Shown one piece after another: positions 56,553 through 64,000 of a stretch of DNA of 64,000 nucleotides. Each line of letters starts with the position of its first letter. Within the stretch, counting starts at the first letter, position 1. The stretch is from Salinicola salarius (GTDB lineage Bacteria; Pseudomonadota; Gammaproteobacteria; Pseudomonadales; Halomonadaceae): NCBI RefSeq assembly GCF_003206135.1, contig NZ_PZJT01000001.1:94803-158802 (forward strand). The letters run 5' to 3'. The position numbers and the translations under genes are program-made. The notes under the pieces are model-generated. The model was given only the letters and a program-made list of their open reading frames with translations. It was not told where the DNA came from and made no database searches.

Positions 56553-57089
56553 TCAATCGCGTGCGTTGATGGTCCGCTCGATGTCGGTCAATGCATCCAG
56601 CTTGTCCGACATCTCCTGGAGTTGTTGTTTTAGTTTCTCGTTTTCGTCTTTCAGTGCCTGCGTGTCGTCGCGCCGACCGCCCTGACTCCCACCCCGCTGC
56701 GCATAGAGCTGTCGCCGCGCTTCCAGACCGTTCAGCCATTGCCGAAGCAGCGGCTGCAATCGGGAAGGTGCGGCGTCGATGGAGGCCTTGTAGAGATCGG
56801 AGGCTTCCCGCCATTCGCCGGGGCCATCCCAGGAGAGCACCACGGCGCGCACGGCCTTCTGGTCCATTCGGCCCTGGCCGACCCTGGCCAGGGTCTCTTC
56901 GCGCCAGTCGTCATCCCCGCGCTGCGCTTGCAGGCCGAACTCGACCCAGGTATCGACCAGGCATACGTTGTCGGCGTAGGTCGGGATCTCGCCGCAACCG
57001 TAGGGCACGGGCTCACTGGTAAGGGACTGACAGCCTGCCAGCGCCATCACGCCGAACAGGGCAAGCGTCGTTCTCATTTGACTGACCAT
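56553..57089 (-). CDS. qseG: QseG/YfhG-like outer-membrane lipoprotein
   Basis: This protein of 178 residues has a lipoprotein signal (LFGVMALAGCQS), a cysteine-containing mature start and a C-terminal coiled coil (DENEKLKQQLQEMSDKL). It lies between the kinase and regulator genes, as qseG does in E. coli, where it interacts with the kinase. The start at 57089 is favoured by AAGGAAGG; the second ATG at 57077 overlaps the kinase stop codon and is also possible. Confidence 0.8.
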   Translation of the reverse strand: MVSQMRTTLALFGVMALAGCQSLTSEPVPYGCGEIPTYADNVCLVDTWVEFGLQAQRGDDDWREETLARVGQGRMDQKAVRAVVLSWDGPGEWREASDLYKASIDAAPSRLQPLLRQWLNGLEARRQLYAQRGGSQGGRRDDTQALKDENEKLKQQLQEMSDKLDALTDIERTINARD

Positions 57090-58594
57090 GTTTCCTTCCT
57101 TGAATCACCGCCCGGCAGCGTCTCGTCCGGTGCGGCGTCATTTTCGTATTGCGTTCCATGCATCGGGAAATCCGCCCACGGCAGGGTAAGACGGAAGCAG
57201 ACCGGCAGCTCGGCATCGTCCACCAGCGCCAGTTGGCCATCCTGCAACTTGGCGCAGTCCGCGGCGACCGAAAGCCCGATGCCCGATCCCTTCAACGGGC
57301 CCTTGCGCCTCACGCTGCCCTGGTAGAAGGCTTCGAACAGATGCTCGCGATCGGCTTCGGCAATGGGCTCGCCGCTGTTGGCGACATCCAGTACCAACCA
57401 ATCATGCTGGTTCGAGACACGAATCACCAATTGACCACCGTCGTCGCCATAGGCGATGGCATTCGAGATCAGGTTGTCCAGCACGCGCGCCGTTCGCTCA
57501 CGGTCCGCCTGCCATTTCAGCGGATGATGCGGGCTCTTGACGCGCATCCCCTTGTTGTCGAGCGCCAGCCGGTGCTTGGACAGCACTTCCTGGATCACCG
57601 TCGCGACATCGAACGAGGTGACTTTCATTCGGCGGCTGTTCTGCAACAGATTGTAGTCCAGCAACTGCTCGATCAACGTCTGCAGTTCCTGCCCGTTCTC
57701 GTCGATCAGCCTGACGACTTCACTCTGGCGCTCGTTGAGCTCGCCGGCCACACCGTCGGACAGCAGCGAAGTCCCTTCCCGGACGCTGGTCAGCGGTGTT
57801 TTCAGCTCATGCGACATGTGGCGCAGAAACTGCTGTTTCTGGGCTTCCAGCTCCGAGAGCCGCCCGGACAGCCAGGTCAGCCGGTCACCCAGTTGGACCA
57901 GCTCCGCCGGCCCCTGGATACGGATCGGCGTGTCGCTGCATTCGCCGCTGCCCAAACCGAAGATACGCCGTTCGAGCTGGCGGATGGGACGCGTGATCAA
58001 CCAGGTGAAAAACAGCATCAGCATCAGGCTGGCGGAAACCAGCGCCGCGGTCTGCATCCACAACCGCGCCTTGACCGCATCCGCCTGCTCGCGAATATTG
58101 GCGATGCGCGTGTCGATCAGATCGTTGGTGGCTTTCCTGACCGCATCGGACTCCGAGGCAAAACCGGAGAAGCGCTCCAGAAACGCGCTCATATCCTCCA
58201 CCGAGGCCTGGGGCAGATAGCGCAACTGCTGGTAGCGCTCGGCCAGCGACTGAAAATCCGGGTTATTGCGCATCAACGACTCATGCTGTTGCAGCAGCTC
58301 GCCGAACTGTCGAACCTTCTGATCGTAGATGTCGCGCAGCCCTTCTTCCTCGATGACTGCGTACTGGCGGGCGCTGCGCTCCATTTGCAGCGCCAGCGTA
58401 CTCAACATGCGTGCCCGGCGCGTCTCTTCGACGGCTTCCCGGGCGCTCTGGTCGGCAAGCGTCGACAGCTGCGATAACGCCTGCCCGGCCTGAAACATCA
58501 GCACCGCTATCGGCAACATGACGACGACGAAGGCCAGCAACACGAGTTGCAGTAGCGAGCGAGGACGCCAGCGTCGGGAGAGCTTGGTGGTCAT
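57074..58594 (-). CDS. glrK: Sensor histidine kinase GlrK (QseE)
   Basis: This inner-membrane kinase of 506 residues has two helices (about 17-37 and 175-195) flanking a helical periplasmic domain, a HAMP region, the His box FLRHMSHELKTPLTSV and the ATP-binding motifs DNLISNAIAYG and GSGIGLSVA. The ATG at 58594 places the first helix normally; ATGs at 58621 and 58630 would add 9 to 12 residues. It is the first gene of the glrK-qseG-glrR operon. Confidence 0.92.
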   Translation of the reverse strand: MTTKLSRRWRPRSLLQLVLLAFVVVMLPIAVLMFQAGQALSQLSTLADQSAREAVEETRRARMLSTLALQMERSARQYAVIEEEGLRDIYDQKVRQFGELLQQHESLMRNNPDFQSLAERYQQLRYLPQASVEDMSAFLERFSGFASESDAVRKATNDLIDTRIANIREQADAVKARLWMQTAALVSASLMLMLFFTWLITRPIRQLERRIFGLGSGECSDTPIRIQGPAELVQLGDRLTWLSGRLSELEAQKQQFLRHMSHELKTPLTSVREGTSLLSDGVAGELNERQSEVVRLIDENGQELQTLIEQLLDYNLLQNSRRMKVTSFDVATVIQEVLSKHRLALDNKGMRVKSPHHPLKWQADRERTARVLDNLISNAIAYGDDGGQLVIRVSNQHDWLVLDVANSGEPIAEADREHLFEAFYQGSVRRKGPLKGSGIGLSVAADCAKLQDGQLALVDDAELPVCFRLTLPWADFPMHGTQYENDAAPDETLPGGDSRKETWSVK

Positions 58595-58704
58595 GAAAAT
58601 CGCTCTATGCAGGATGCCCATCGGGGTCATGGATCGTTCCGCAAGAATAGCATTATTATTGAACGCCCATTCGGGCCATACGTGGTGGGTTCGAGAAACC
58701 CGCA

Positions 58705-58732
58705 CAAAAAAAGAAGGCCGGCAGAGCCGGCC
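58705..58732 (-). terminator. Intrinsic terminator upstream of glrK
   Basis: On the minus strand GGCCGGC-TCT-GCCGGCC is followed by TTCTTTTTTT. It ends a transcript that begins to its right. No protein gene ends there, since argA stops at 59470, so a small RNA is possible. Confidence 0.88.
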
Positions 58733-58811
58733 CAAGGTACGCAGGGAACTGAAGGGTCGAGAACGACCTGGAAACACTGCCTGAATCAGTCATTCGAGAT
58801 CGCTCCCCTGG

Positions 58812-58865
58812 CCCGAAGGGCCCGAGAGCCCCGAAGGGCTCGAGAGCCCCGTAGGCCCCGAAGCC
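58812..58865. repeat. 17-18-bp tandem repeat, 3 units
   Basis: Units of CCCCGAAGGGCTCGAGAG with small changes follow each other. Each unit is itself a short palindrome. Confidence 0.75.
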
Positions 58866-58900
58866 GGTATTCGATTCGGCCATTCAGGGGCTATCGAATA

Positions 58901-59469
58901 TCGTGGCGGCGAGCCGCTGCTTCGTGTCTGAACCGGTCGCCTGGCTTTCCGAAAGCGTGATTATGAAAAACGTTTCGAAAAACGCTGCGACCGGTCGCAA
59001 TGGGTCCCCTCTTTCGAGGGGGAAGGCATCCTTGCCGGGGCATCCTTGCCCTAATGGTGCATCTCCTTGCCCGATGGGCCGCACCCGTCTCATCGCAACC
59101 TAAGTCACACATCGCGTGGAGCAGACGCTGTCGAATCTTGCCAGGCCCTGCACAGGGTAGTTGGGGGCCTGAGAAGATCCGCCGAGATGACTTCCGGAGA
59201 GATCATCTCGTCGCTCTCGGTGAACAGTATTGCGACAGCCGTGCCAGTTTTATAAAAAACTATTTAAATCAGTAACTTAAATACGTAGAATTATTCGACA
59301 ACGGATTGCCGGCAGTCTCTGCCCCGAAGAAACGCAAAAACGGGCTCAAAAACGTCTCCATAAGCAGACACCTTTTCGCCCTATTCAGAATATAAGAAAA
59401 AAATCAAAAAGTTACAGCGTCTCCATTTGGATACGCCAAGGCGCAATCTACGCGGTCAGGGGTGTCGCT
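58901..59469. other. Non-coding stretch between the glrK upstream region and argA
   Basis: No convincing gene was found. A 12-bp repeat (GAAAAACGTTTC and GAAAAACGCTGC), the palindrome GCGACCGGTCGC and a two-copy GGCATCCTTGCC motif are present at 58960-59050. 59240-59420 is AT-rich. A perfect 16-bp palindrome GTCGCTCTAGAGCGAC (59464-59479) overlaps the argA stop. Confidence 0.5.
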
Positions 59470-60780
59470 CTAGAGCGACTTCAGCAAGACCTTGGAGCGT
59501 CGGGCCTGGTTATAGGTCTCGCGCTTCAAAGCAGGGAGCGCTTCCGGCGTGGCCAGGGAGAAGCCGCGTTCGACGAACCAGTGCGTGGTATGCGTGGTCA
59601 GGGCGAACAGCTCAGTGAGCCCTTGTCGCCGGGCGCGACGCTCGATCTCGGCAAGCAGCGTCTCTCCCCGGGCACCACGCCGATAGTCGTCGTGCACGGC
59701 CAGACAGGCCAGTTCACCCATTCTGGCGTCGGCGTAACTGTGCAACGCCGCGCAGCCGATCGCCATGCCGTCGCGGTCGATCACGATGTAATCCTCGATC
59801 TCGTGCTCCAGCCGCTCCCGGGTCCGGGCCACCAGCATGCCGCTGGCCTCGAGCGGCTTGAGCAGCGCGAGCAGGCCGCCGACATCGTCCAGCACCGCCT
59901 GCCGCAACTGCTCGTAGCGGTTCTGGGTGATCATGGTGCCGACCCCGTCGCGGGTGAACAGCTCGCCAAGCAGGGCGTCGTGGTCGTGCCAGGAAAGCAG
60001 GTGGGTACGGCCGACACCGTGACGGGCCGCGCCGCAGGCCGCGCCCAGATGGCGGGCAAGCTCGCTGCCGGGTGTCGCCCGCTCGCGCAGGGTATCGGCT
60101 TCGTCAGGTGTCAGCTGGCGCTGCAACTGGCCGCTGTCGTCGTGCAGCCCGGCCGATTCACCCAGCAGGATCAATTTATCCGCCTTGAGCGACACCGCGA
60201 CATGCTGGGCGATCTCCGAGGCGTCGAGATCGAAGACCTCGCCGGTGCGGGAGTATCCCAGCGGCGGCAGGATCACCAGATTGCCACCGGCGAGCAGGCT
60301 CTCGATCGCCTGGCTGCGCACGCGGCGGACTTCGCCGCTGTGATCGAAATCCACCCCGCCGCGCACGCCCAGCGGCTTCGCCGTCACCAGATTGCCGGAG
60401 ACGGCAGTGAGTTCGACACCATGCAGCGGCGTATTGGGCAACCCCAGCGAGAGCTGGGCTTCGAGTTCGAGACGGTTTACCGCGGCAATGCGTTCGACGT
60501 GATCCATGACCTGGCGATCGGCGACCCAGCGCCCGCCGATGCGCACCGGCGTGATCCCGGCCGCTTCCAGCGCGGCGCCGACCTGCGGCCGGATGCCATA
60601 GACCAGCACGACCCGAACGCCGAGCGTATGCAGCAACGCCAGATCCTGCAGCAGCTGGCCACGTCGCGACGACGCCATCGCCTCGCCTTCGACCAGAATG
60701 ACGAAGGTCTTGCCGCGGTGGGCGTTGATGTAAGGCGATGAATGACGAAACCAGTCGACGAAGGGAAAACGCGAGTCCAA
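59470..60780 (-). CDS. argA: N-acetylglutamate synthase
   Basis: This protein of 436 residues catalyses the first step of arginine synthesis. The N-terminal amino-acid-kinase-like domain (about 1-280) begins FVDWFRHSSPYINAHRGKTFV as in gammaproteobacterial ArgA and binds arginine for feedback inhibition. The C-terminal GNAT acetyltransferase domain has CLAVHDDYRRGARGETLL. The start is TTG at 60780 with GGAGCG upstream; no ATG fits the conserved N-terminus. Confidence 0.94.
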   Translation of the reverse strand: MDSRFPFVDWFRHSSPYINAHRGKTFVILVEGEAMASSRRGQLLQDLALLHTLGVRVVLVYGIRPQVGAALEAAGITPVRIGGRWVADRQVMDHVERIAAVNRLELEAQLSLGLPNTPLHGVELTAVSGNLVTAKPLGVRGGVDFDHSGEVRRVRSQAIESLLAGGNLVILPPLGYSRTGEVFDLDASEIAQHVAVSLKADKLILLGESAGLHDDSGQLQRQLTPDEADTLRERATPGSELARHLGAACGAARHGVGRTHLLSWHDHDALLGELFTRDGVGTMITQNRYEQLRQAVLDDVGGLLALLKPLEASGMLVARTRERLEHEIEDYIVIDRDGMAIGCAALHSYADARMGELACLAVHDDYRRGARGETLLAEIERRARRQGLTELFALTTHTTHWFVERGFSLATPEALPALKRETYNQARRSKVLLKSL

Positions 60781-60907
60781 GGATTAGACGCTCCGGCTGT
60801 GGGCTATGAGGCATGACCCGCGAGGGGTCTGCCTCGAACTATACCAGAGCGTCTTTGGGTCGGTAGACCAGCACCGACGGCTACGGGTCGGTAAATGCGA
60901 ATCGGCT

Positions 60908-62176
60908 TTAGCCGAACATGCCCTTGAACATGAAAAAGAAGGCGATCGACAGCAGCGCGCCCGCCGGCAGCGTGATCAGCCAGGAGAGCACGATCGAGCC
61001 GAGCACGCGCAGGTTGAGTGCGGCCATGCCGCGCGCCAGGCCCACGCCGAGCACGGCGCCGACCAGGGTGTGCGTGGTCGAGATCGGCAGGCCGGTGCCG
61101 GAGGCCAGCACCACGGTCGACGCGGCGGAGAGCGTCGCGGCGAAACCGCGGCTCGGGGTCAGCTCGGTGATGCCGGTGCCGACGGTGGCGATGACCTTGT
61201 GGCCGTAGGTCACCAGGCCGACCACGATCCCGCCGCCGCCGAGCACCAGCACCCACCAGGGCATGGCGGCAGCGCCGGAAACACCGCCGCCGTTCTCGAC
61301 CACGCTGATCACCGCCGCCAGCGGACCGACCGCGTTGGCGACGTCGTTCGAGCCGTGGGCGAAGGCCATGGCGCAGGCGGTGAACATCATCAGCACGCCA
61401 AAGATGCGCTCCACGCTGGAGAAGTCGTAGTTGCTGCGGGCACGGCGGTCACCGCGGTTGATCCGGTTTTCCAGCAGCAGGCCGAACATCATGATGATCA
61501 CGCCGAACGCCACCGCCAGCAGCAGGCTCTCGCCAAAGGTCAGCTGCAGGCCAACGTGGGACAACCCCTTGACCAGGGTCACCATCGAGACGATGAAGCC
61601 GACCAGGAAGATATAGCCCGGCACATAGCGCTTGGCCGCCGCGAACGGATCGGGGTTGTCGAAGATCAGCACCTGCACCGAGCGGAACAGCATGAAGGAG
61701 AACACGCCAGCGATCAGCGGCGACGTTACCCAACTGAGCGCGATCGTTCCCACCGCGCCCCAACTGACCGATTGCACGCCCAGCCCGGCCACCGCGAAAC
61801 CGACGATGGCGCCGACGATCGAGTGCGTGGTGGAAACCGGCCACCCCTTCAACGAGGCGATCAGCAACCAGGAGCCTGCAGCAAGCAGCGAAGCCAGCAT
61901 GCCGTAGACCAGCATCTGCGGGTCATTCTCGAGCAGGGCCGGGTCGATGATGCCTTTGCGGATCGTTTCGGTGACCTGCCCGCCGGCCAACCAGGCGCCG
62001 AGGAACTCGAAGATCACCGCAATGACGATCGCCTGCTTGATGGTGATCGCCTTGGAGCCGACCGAGGTTCCCATGGCGTTGGCGACGTCGTTCGCTCCAA
62101 CCCCCCATGCCATGAAGAAACCGAAGACACAGGCAAGAATGATGAAGACATCACCGTATTGCGCAATGATGGACAT
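60908..62176 (-). CDS. pitA: PiT-family low-affinity phosphate transporter
   Basis: This inner-membrane protein of 422 residues has two inverted halves carrying the signatures GANDVANAMGTSVGSK and GSNDVANAVGPLA and the paired STTH motifs (PVSTTHSIVGAI, PISTTHTLVGAV). It takes up metal-phosphate with protons or sodium. It follows the DUF47 gene with a short hairpin (GCCCGC-N5-GCGGGC, 62224-62240) between them, and both are probably co-transcribed. Confidence 0.94.
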   Translation of the reverse strand: MSIIAQYGDVFIILACVFGFFMAWGVGANDVANAMGTSVGSKAITIKQAIVIAVIFEFLGAWLAGGQVTETIRKGIIDPALLENDPQMLVYGMLASLLAAGSWLLIASLKGWPVSTTHSIVGAIVGFAVAGLGVQSVSWGAVGTIALSWVTSPLIAGVFSFMLFRSVQVLIFDNPDPFAAAKRYVPGYIFLVGFIVSMVTLVKGLSHVGLQLTFGESLLLAVAFGVIIMMFGLLLENRINRGDRRARSNYDFSSVERIFGVLMMFTACAMAFAHGSNDVANAVGPLAAVISVVENGGGVSGAAAMPWWVLVLGGGGIVVGLVTYGHKVIATVGTGITELTPSRGFAATLSAASTVVLASGTGLPISTTHTLVGAVLGVGLARGMAALNLRVLGSIVLSWLITLPAGALLSIAFFFMFKGMFG

Positions 62177-62231
62177 AGGCTTTTATTCGCTTGAGTGGCG
62201 TGACGAAGGCGTAGAATGACGAAGCCCGCGA

Positions 62232-62912
62232 TCAGCGGGCCGTCAGTATCTGCAGGCGGCTGCCCACGCGCTCGGCGCGGTCGGACAGCTCGCCGATCCA
62301 TTCGATGATTTTATAGAGAAAGATGACATCGACCGGCGGCAATTCCGCCTCGAGCTGGAACAGCTGGCGACGAATATCGATCTGCTGGTCATCGGCCTGG
62401 TGTTCGAGATCATGCAGCTCCTTGATCAGCTCGTGCATGACGTCGGAGACATTGCGGCCAAAGCCGGACTCGAGCAGGTCTTCGAGCTCCTCGAGCGCCT
62501 TGCGCGCCTGGTCGACGGTGGCCACGGCGGTACGCAGATAGCCGCGCATCGGCTCCGCCAGCGGCTCGGGAATGATCATGTTCCGGCCCAGCATGATTCC
62601 GGTGATATCCCGGGCCTTGTTGGCGATCTTGTCCTGGACGCTGATCAGTTCCAGCAGATCGGAGCGCGAGACAGGCAGAAACATGGTATTGGGCAGATTG
62701 AGGCGCAGCTGCGTCTTGAGCTCATCCGCATCGTGTTCGAGACGGGTGATCGCTTCGCGGTGCTTGCGCGCTTCTTCCCAATCACCACCCAGCGCGGCAT
62801 CGAAGAATGGCAACAACTGGCCGGCGCACTCGCTGGTCTTGACGATATGAGCCAGAAGCGGCTGGAACGGCGATCGTCCAAACAGCGCCGAGAACGGATT
62901 GGTACTCACCAT
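62232..62912 (-). CDS. TIGR00153/DUF47 family protein, PiT partner
   Basis: This PhoU-like all-helical protein of 226 residues (start ATG 62912, MVSTNPFSALFGRSP) has family segments RLEHDADELKTQLRLNLPNTMFLPVSRSDLLELISVQDKIAN and DIIFLYKIIEWIGELSDRAERV. DUF47 proteins sit next to PiT transporters and are believed to regulate them. The usual family length is matched; the upstream extension to 62975 is not needed. Confidence 0.92.
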   Translation of the reverse strand: MVSTNPFSALFGRSPFQPLLAHIVKTSECAGQLLPFFDAALGGDWEEARKHREAITRLEHDADELKTQLRLNLPNTMFLPVSRSDLLELISVQDKIANKARDITGIMLGRNMIIPEPLAEPMRGYLRTAVATVDQARKALEELEDLLESGFGRNVSDVMHELIKELHDLEHQADDQQIDIRRQLFQLEAELPPVDVIFLYKIIEWIGELSDRAERVGSRLQILTAR

Positions 62913-63100
62913 AACGTGGCCTGGATGCGTTGGAAGTGGCGGCGTCAGTATAATGATTGCATCTGGATGCGTCATGAAAAATTCATGTTGATACCGACGT
63001 CCTGTCTTGTATTCGAGACAGCGTTCGTCTTTTGTCCAGGACGGTCTTTCAATTCAGGATGGCCGTTCCTTCAAGAACAGACAATCACTGCGGAGCATGC

Positions 63101-63991
63101 ATGAGCGACGAGATCGAACTCAAACTGGCACTGTCGCCCGAGGGTCCTGCCCGCCTGATCGATCACCCCCTGTTGAGGAAGATGGCCTCGCGCATGGTCT
63201 CTCTGGGCAATCAGTATTACGACACCGCCGAGGCGATATTGCAGTCGCGCCGGGTCGCGCTGCGGGTCCGTCGTCAGGGAGAGCAACGTCTGCAGACGCT
63301 CAAGAGCGCCGCTGAGAGCCATGGCGGCTTGTCGAGTCGCGGCGAATGGGAGTGGTCGCTGGACGGGGTCGAGTGCAATGCCGCGGGCCTCGATGTGAAC
63401 GGGCTGCGCGCCCTCGAACACCCCGCCCTCGCCGATCTGGACCTGGCGACGCTGCGCCCGGTTTTCACCACCGATTTCGAGCGTCGGCTCTGGCGTTACC
63501 AGGCCGAAGGCAGCGATATCGAGATAGCGCTGGATCAGGGCACCATTCACGCGGGCGATGCCAGTTTGCCGATCTGCGAGCTCGAGCTCGAACTCAAGAG
63601 CGGCCACCCCGAGCAGCTCTGGGCATTGGCGCAGGCCCTGTGCGAACCGGCGACCCCGAGGGCAACGCCGCTACCGGCGCGCCCGGCCAACCACAGCAAG
63701 GCCAGCCGTGCCGCCTGCCTGGGCAGCGGATGGCCCGAACCTTCTTCGCATCGAGAGGTTTCCGTGGATACGCTGATCGACGCGATCGACAACTGGCAGG
63801 ACAGCCAGCATGCTGCCTGGCTCGCCAGCGCCGAAGCACAGTGCGAACGGCTCGTTCGCCAGTGGCGGGAAGCCCCTCGTCGACATGACGACCGCCTTCC
63901 GGCGATCGAGCGGATTCACACCGCCCTGAACCAGGGGGTCGTACCCTGGGGCGGCCAGGACTGGCTGGCTCTCAGGCGTCAGGATCCCTAG
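63101..63991 (+). CDS. CYTH-domain inorganic triphosphatase (YgiF-like, short)
   Basis: This protein of 296 residues starts with the CYTH signature ExExK (DEIELKLA) and has the RxRR segment VALRVRRQGEQRLQTLK and the acidic ELELELKSG strand. E. coli YgiF (433 residues) hydrolyses tripolyphosphate and carries a full C-terminal CHAD domain, of which only a short or degenerate part could remain here. The ATG at 63101 is preceded by GCGGAGC. It is divergent from the DUF47 gene. Confidence 0.88.
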   Translation: MSDEIELKLALSPEGPARLIDHPLLRKMASRMVSLGNQYYDTAEAILQSRRVALRVRRQGEQRLQTLKSAAESHGGLSSRGEWEWSLDGVECNAAGLDVNGLRALEHPALADLDLATLRPVFTTDFERRLWRYQAEGSDIEIALDQGTIHAGDASLPICELELELKSGHPEQLWALAQALCEPATPRATPLPARPANHSKASRAACLGSGWPEPSSHREVSVDTLIDAIDNWQDSQHAAWLASAEAQCERLVRQWREAPRRHDDRLPAIERIHTALNQGVVPWGGQDWLALRRQDP

Positions 63992-64000
63992 GGTCTGTTG

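Larger units (their letters stand above)
58705..58900 (-). ncRNA. Candidate small RNA upstream of glrK (GlmY-like position)
   Basis: Minus-strand sequence before the terminator at 58705-58732 contains the hairpin GAGCCC-TTCG-GGGCTC and similar GC hairpins. In E. coli the sRNA gene glmY occupies the same position before glrK. No sigma-54 promoter was found by eye and the 5' end is only a guess. The hairpins also coincide with a tandem repeat, so this may not be an RNA gene. Confidence 0.35.

Noticed and set aside
58850..59010. A sigma-54 promoter for the putative sRNA upstream of glrK
   Set aside because: No GG-N10-GC match with a reasonable consensus was found by eye on the minus strand, so none is claimed.
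58901..59275. Small + strand ORFs rich in Arg/Pro/Gly between glrK and argA
   Set aside because: They run through short repeats and palindromes, lack Shine-Dalgarno sequences and show no protein-like composition.

Overview
The window is about 64 kb of a GC-rich gammaproteobacterial chromosome. Gene content (YejK nucleoid protein, cyo quinol oxidase, GlrK/GlrR, guaBA, xseA, PiT/DUF47, MesX/MesD) fits a marine or halophilic member of the Oceanospirillales, plausibly Halomonadaceae. This placement is inferred from content only. Most of the sequence is dense, GC-rich core or niche metabolism. The stretch from about 44.6 to 49.85 kb is visibly AT-rich and looks horizontally acquired.

Layout. 0-9 kb: end of yejK, a chemoreceptor with a textbook sigma-28 promoter, a catalase, and cyoABCD. 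9-16 kb: an HTH regulator with a three-dyad operator facing a GAF-GGDEF-EAL protein, then rlmA, solA, a dicarboxylate/amino-acid symporter and yghU. 16-27 kb: a flavin reductase, two MFS exporters, three LysR regulators, an SDR, the mmsA/omega-aminotransferase pair (probably beta-alanine catabolism) and tpm. 27-36 kb: a small membrane protein, an MscS-like channel, DUF2231 plus a sorbosone-dehydrogenase-like protein, a KGG-repeat stress protein with a structured leader, a dCache-type diguanylate cyclase and a NYN nuclease. 36-44.7 kb: the folate-independent methionine synthase pair mesX-mesD, a RhuM-Fic gene, TauE/AraC, LysR with a frameshifted SDR, and a broken second RhuM-Fic copy, with several NYN and Fic gene scraps between them. 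44.8-49.85 kb: a ParA-like ATPase/HEPN nuclease pair, then a methyltransferase/EVE-like/PD-(D/E)XK cassette sitting exactly on the 3' end of guaA. 49.85-64 kb: guaA, guaB, xseA, glrK-qseG-glrR, argA, pitA, a DUF47 regulator and a CYTH triphosphatase.

How things work together. guaB and guaA share one sigma-70 promoter, and the AT-rich cassette lies directly downstream in the same orientation. The guaA stop region supplies the Shine-Dalgarno of the cassette's methyltransferase, and a degenerate second copy of the guaA 3' end lies 3.1 kb away. This is the signature of site-specific insertion at guaA. The ParA-like/HEPN pair next to it is the best candidate for an undescribed defence or toxin system.

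A second window-wide theme is short degenerate tandem repeats (units of 12-19 bp, different at every locus) just upstream of many start codons. No tRNA, rRNA, CRISPR array, integrase or intact insertion sequence was seen.
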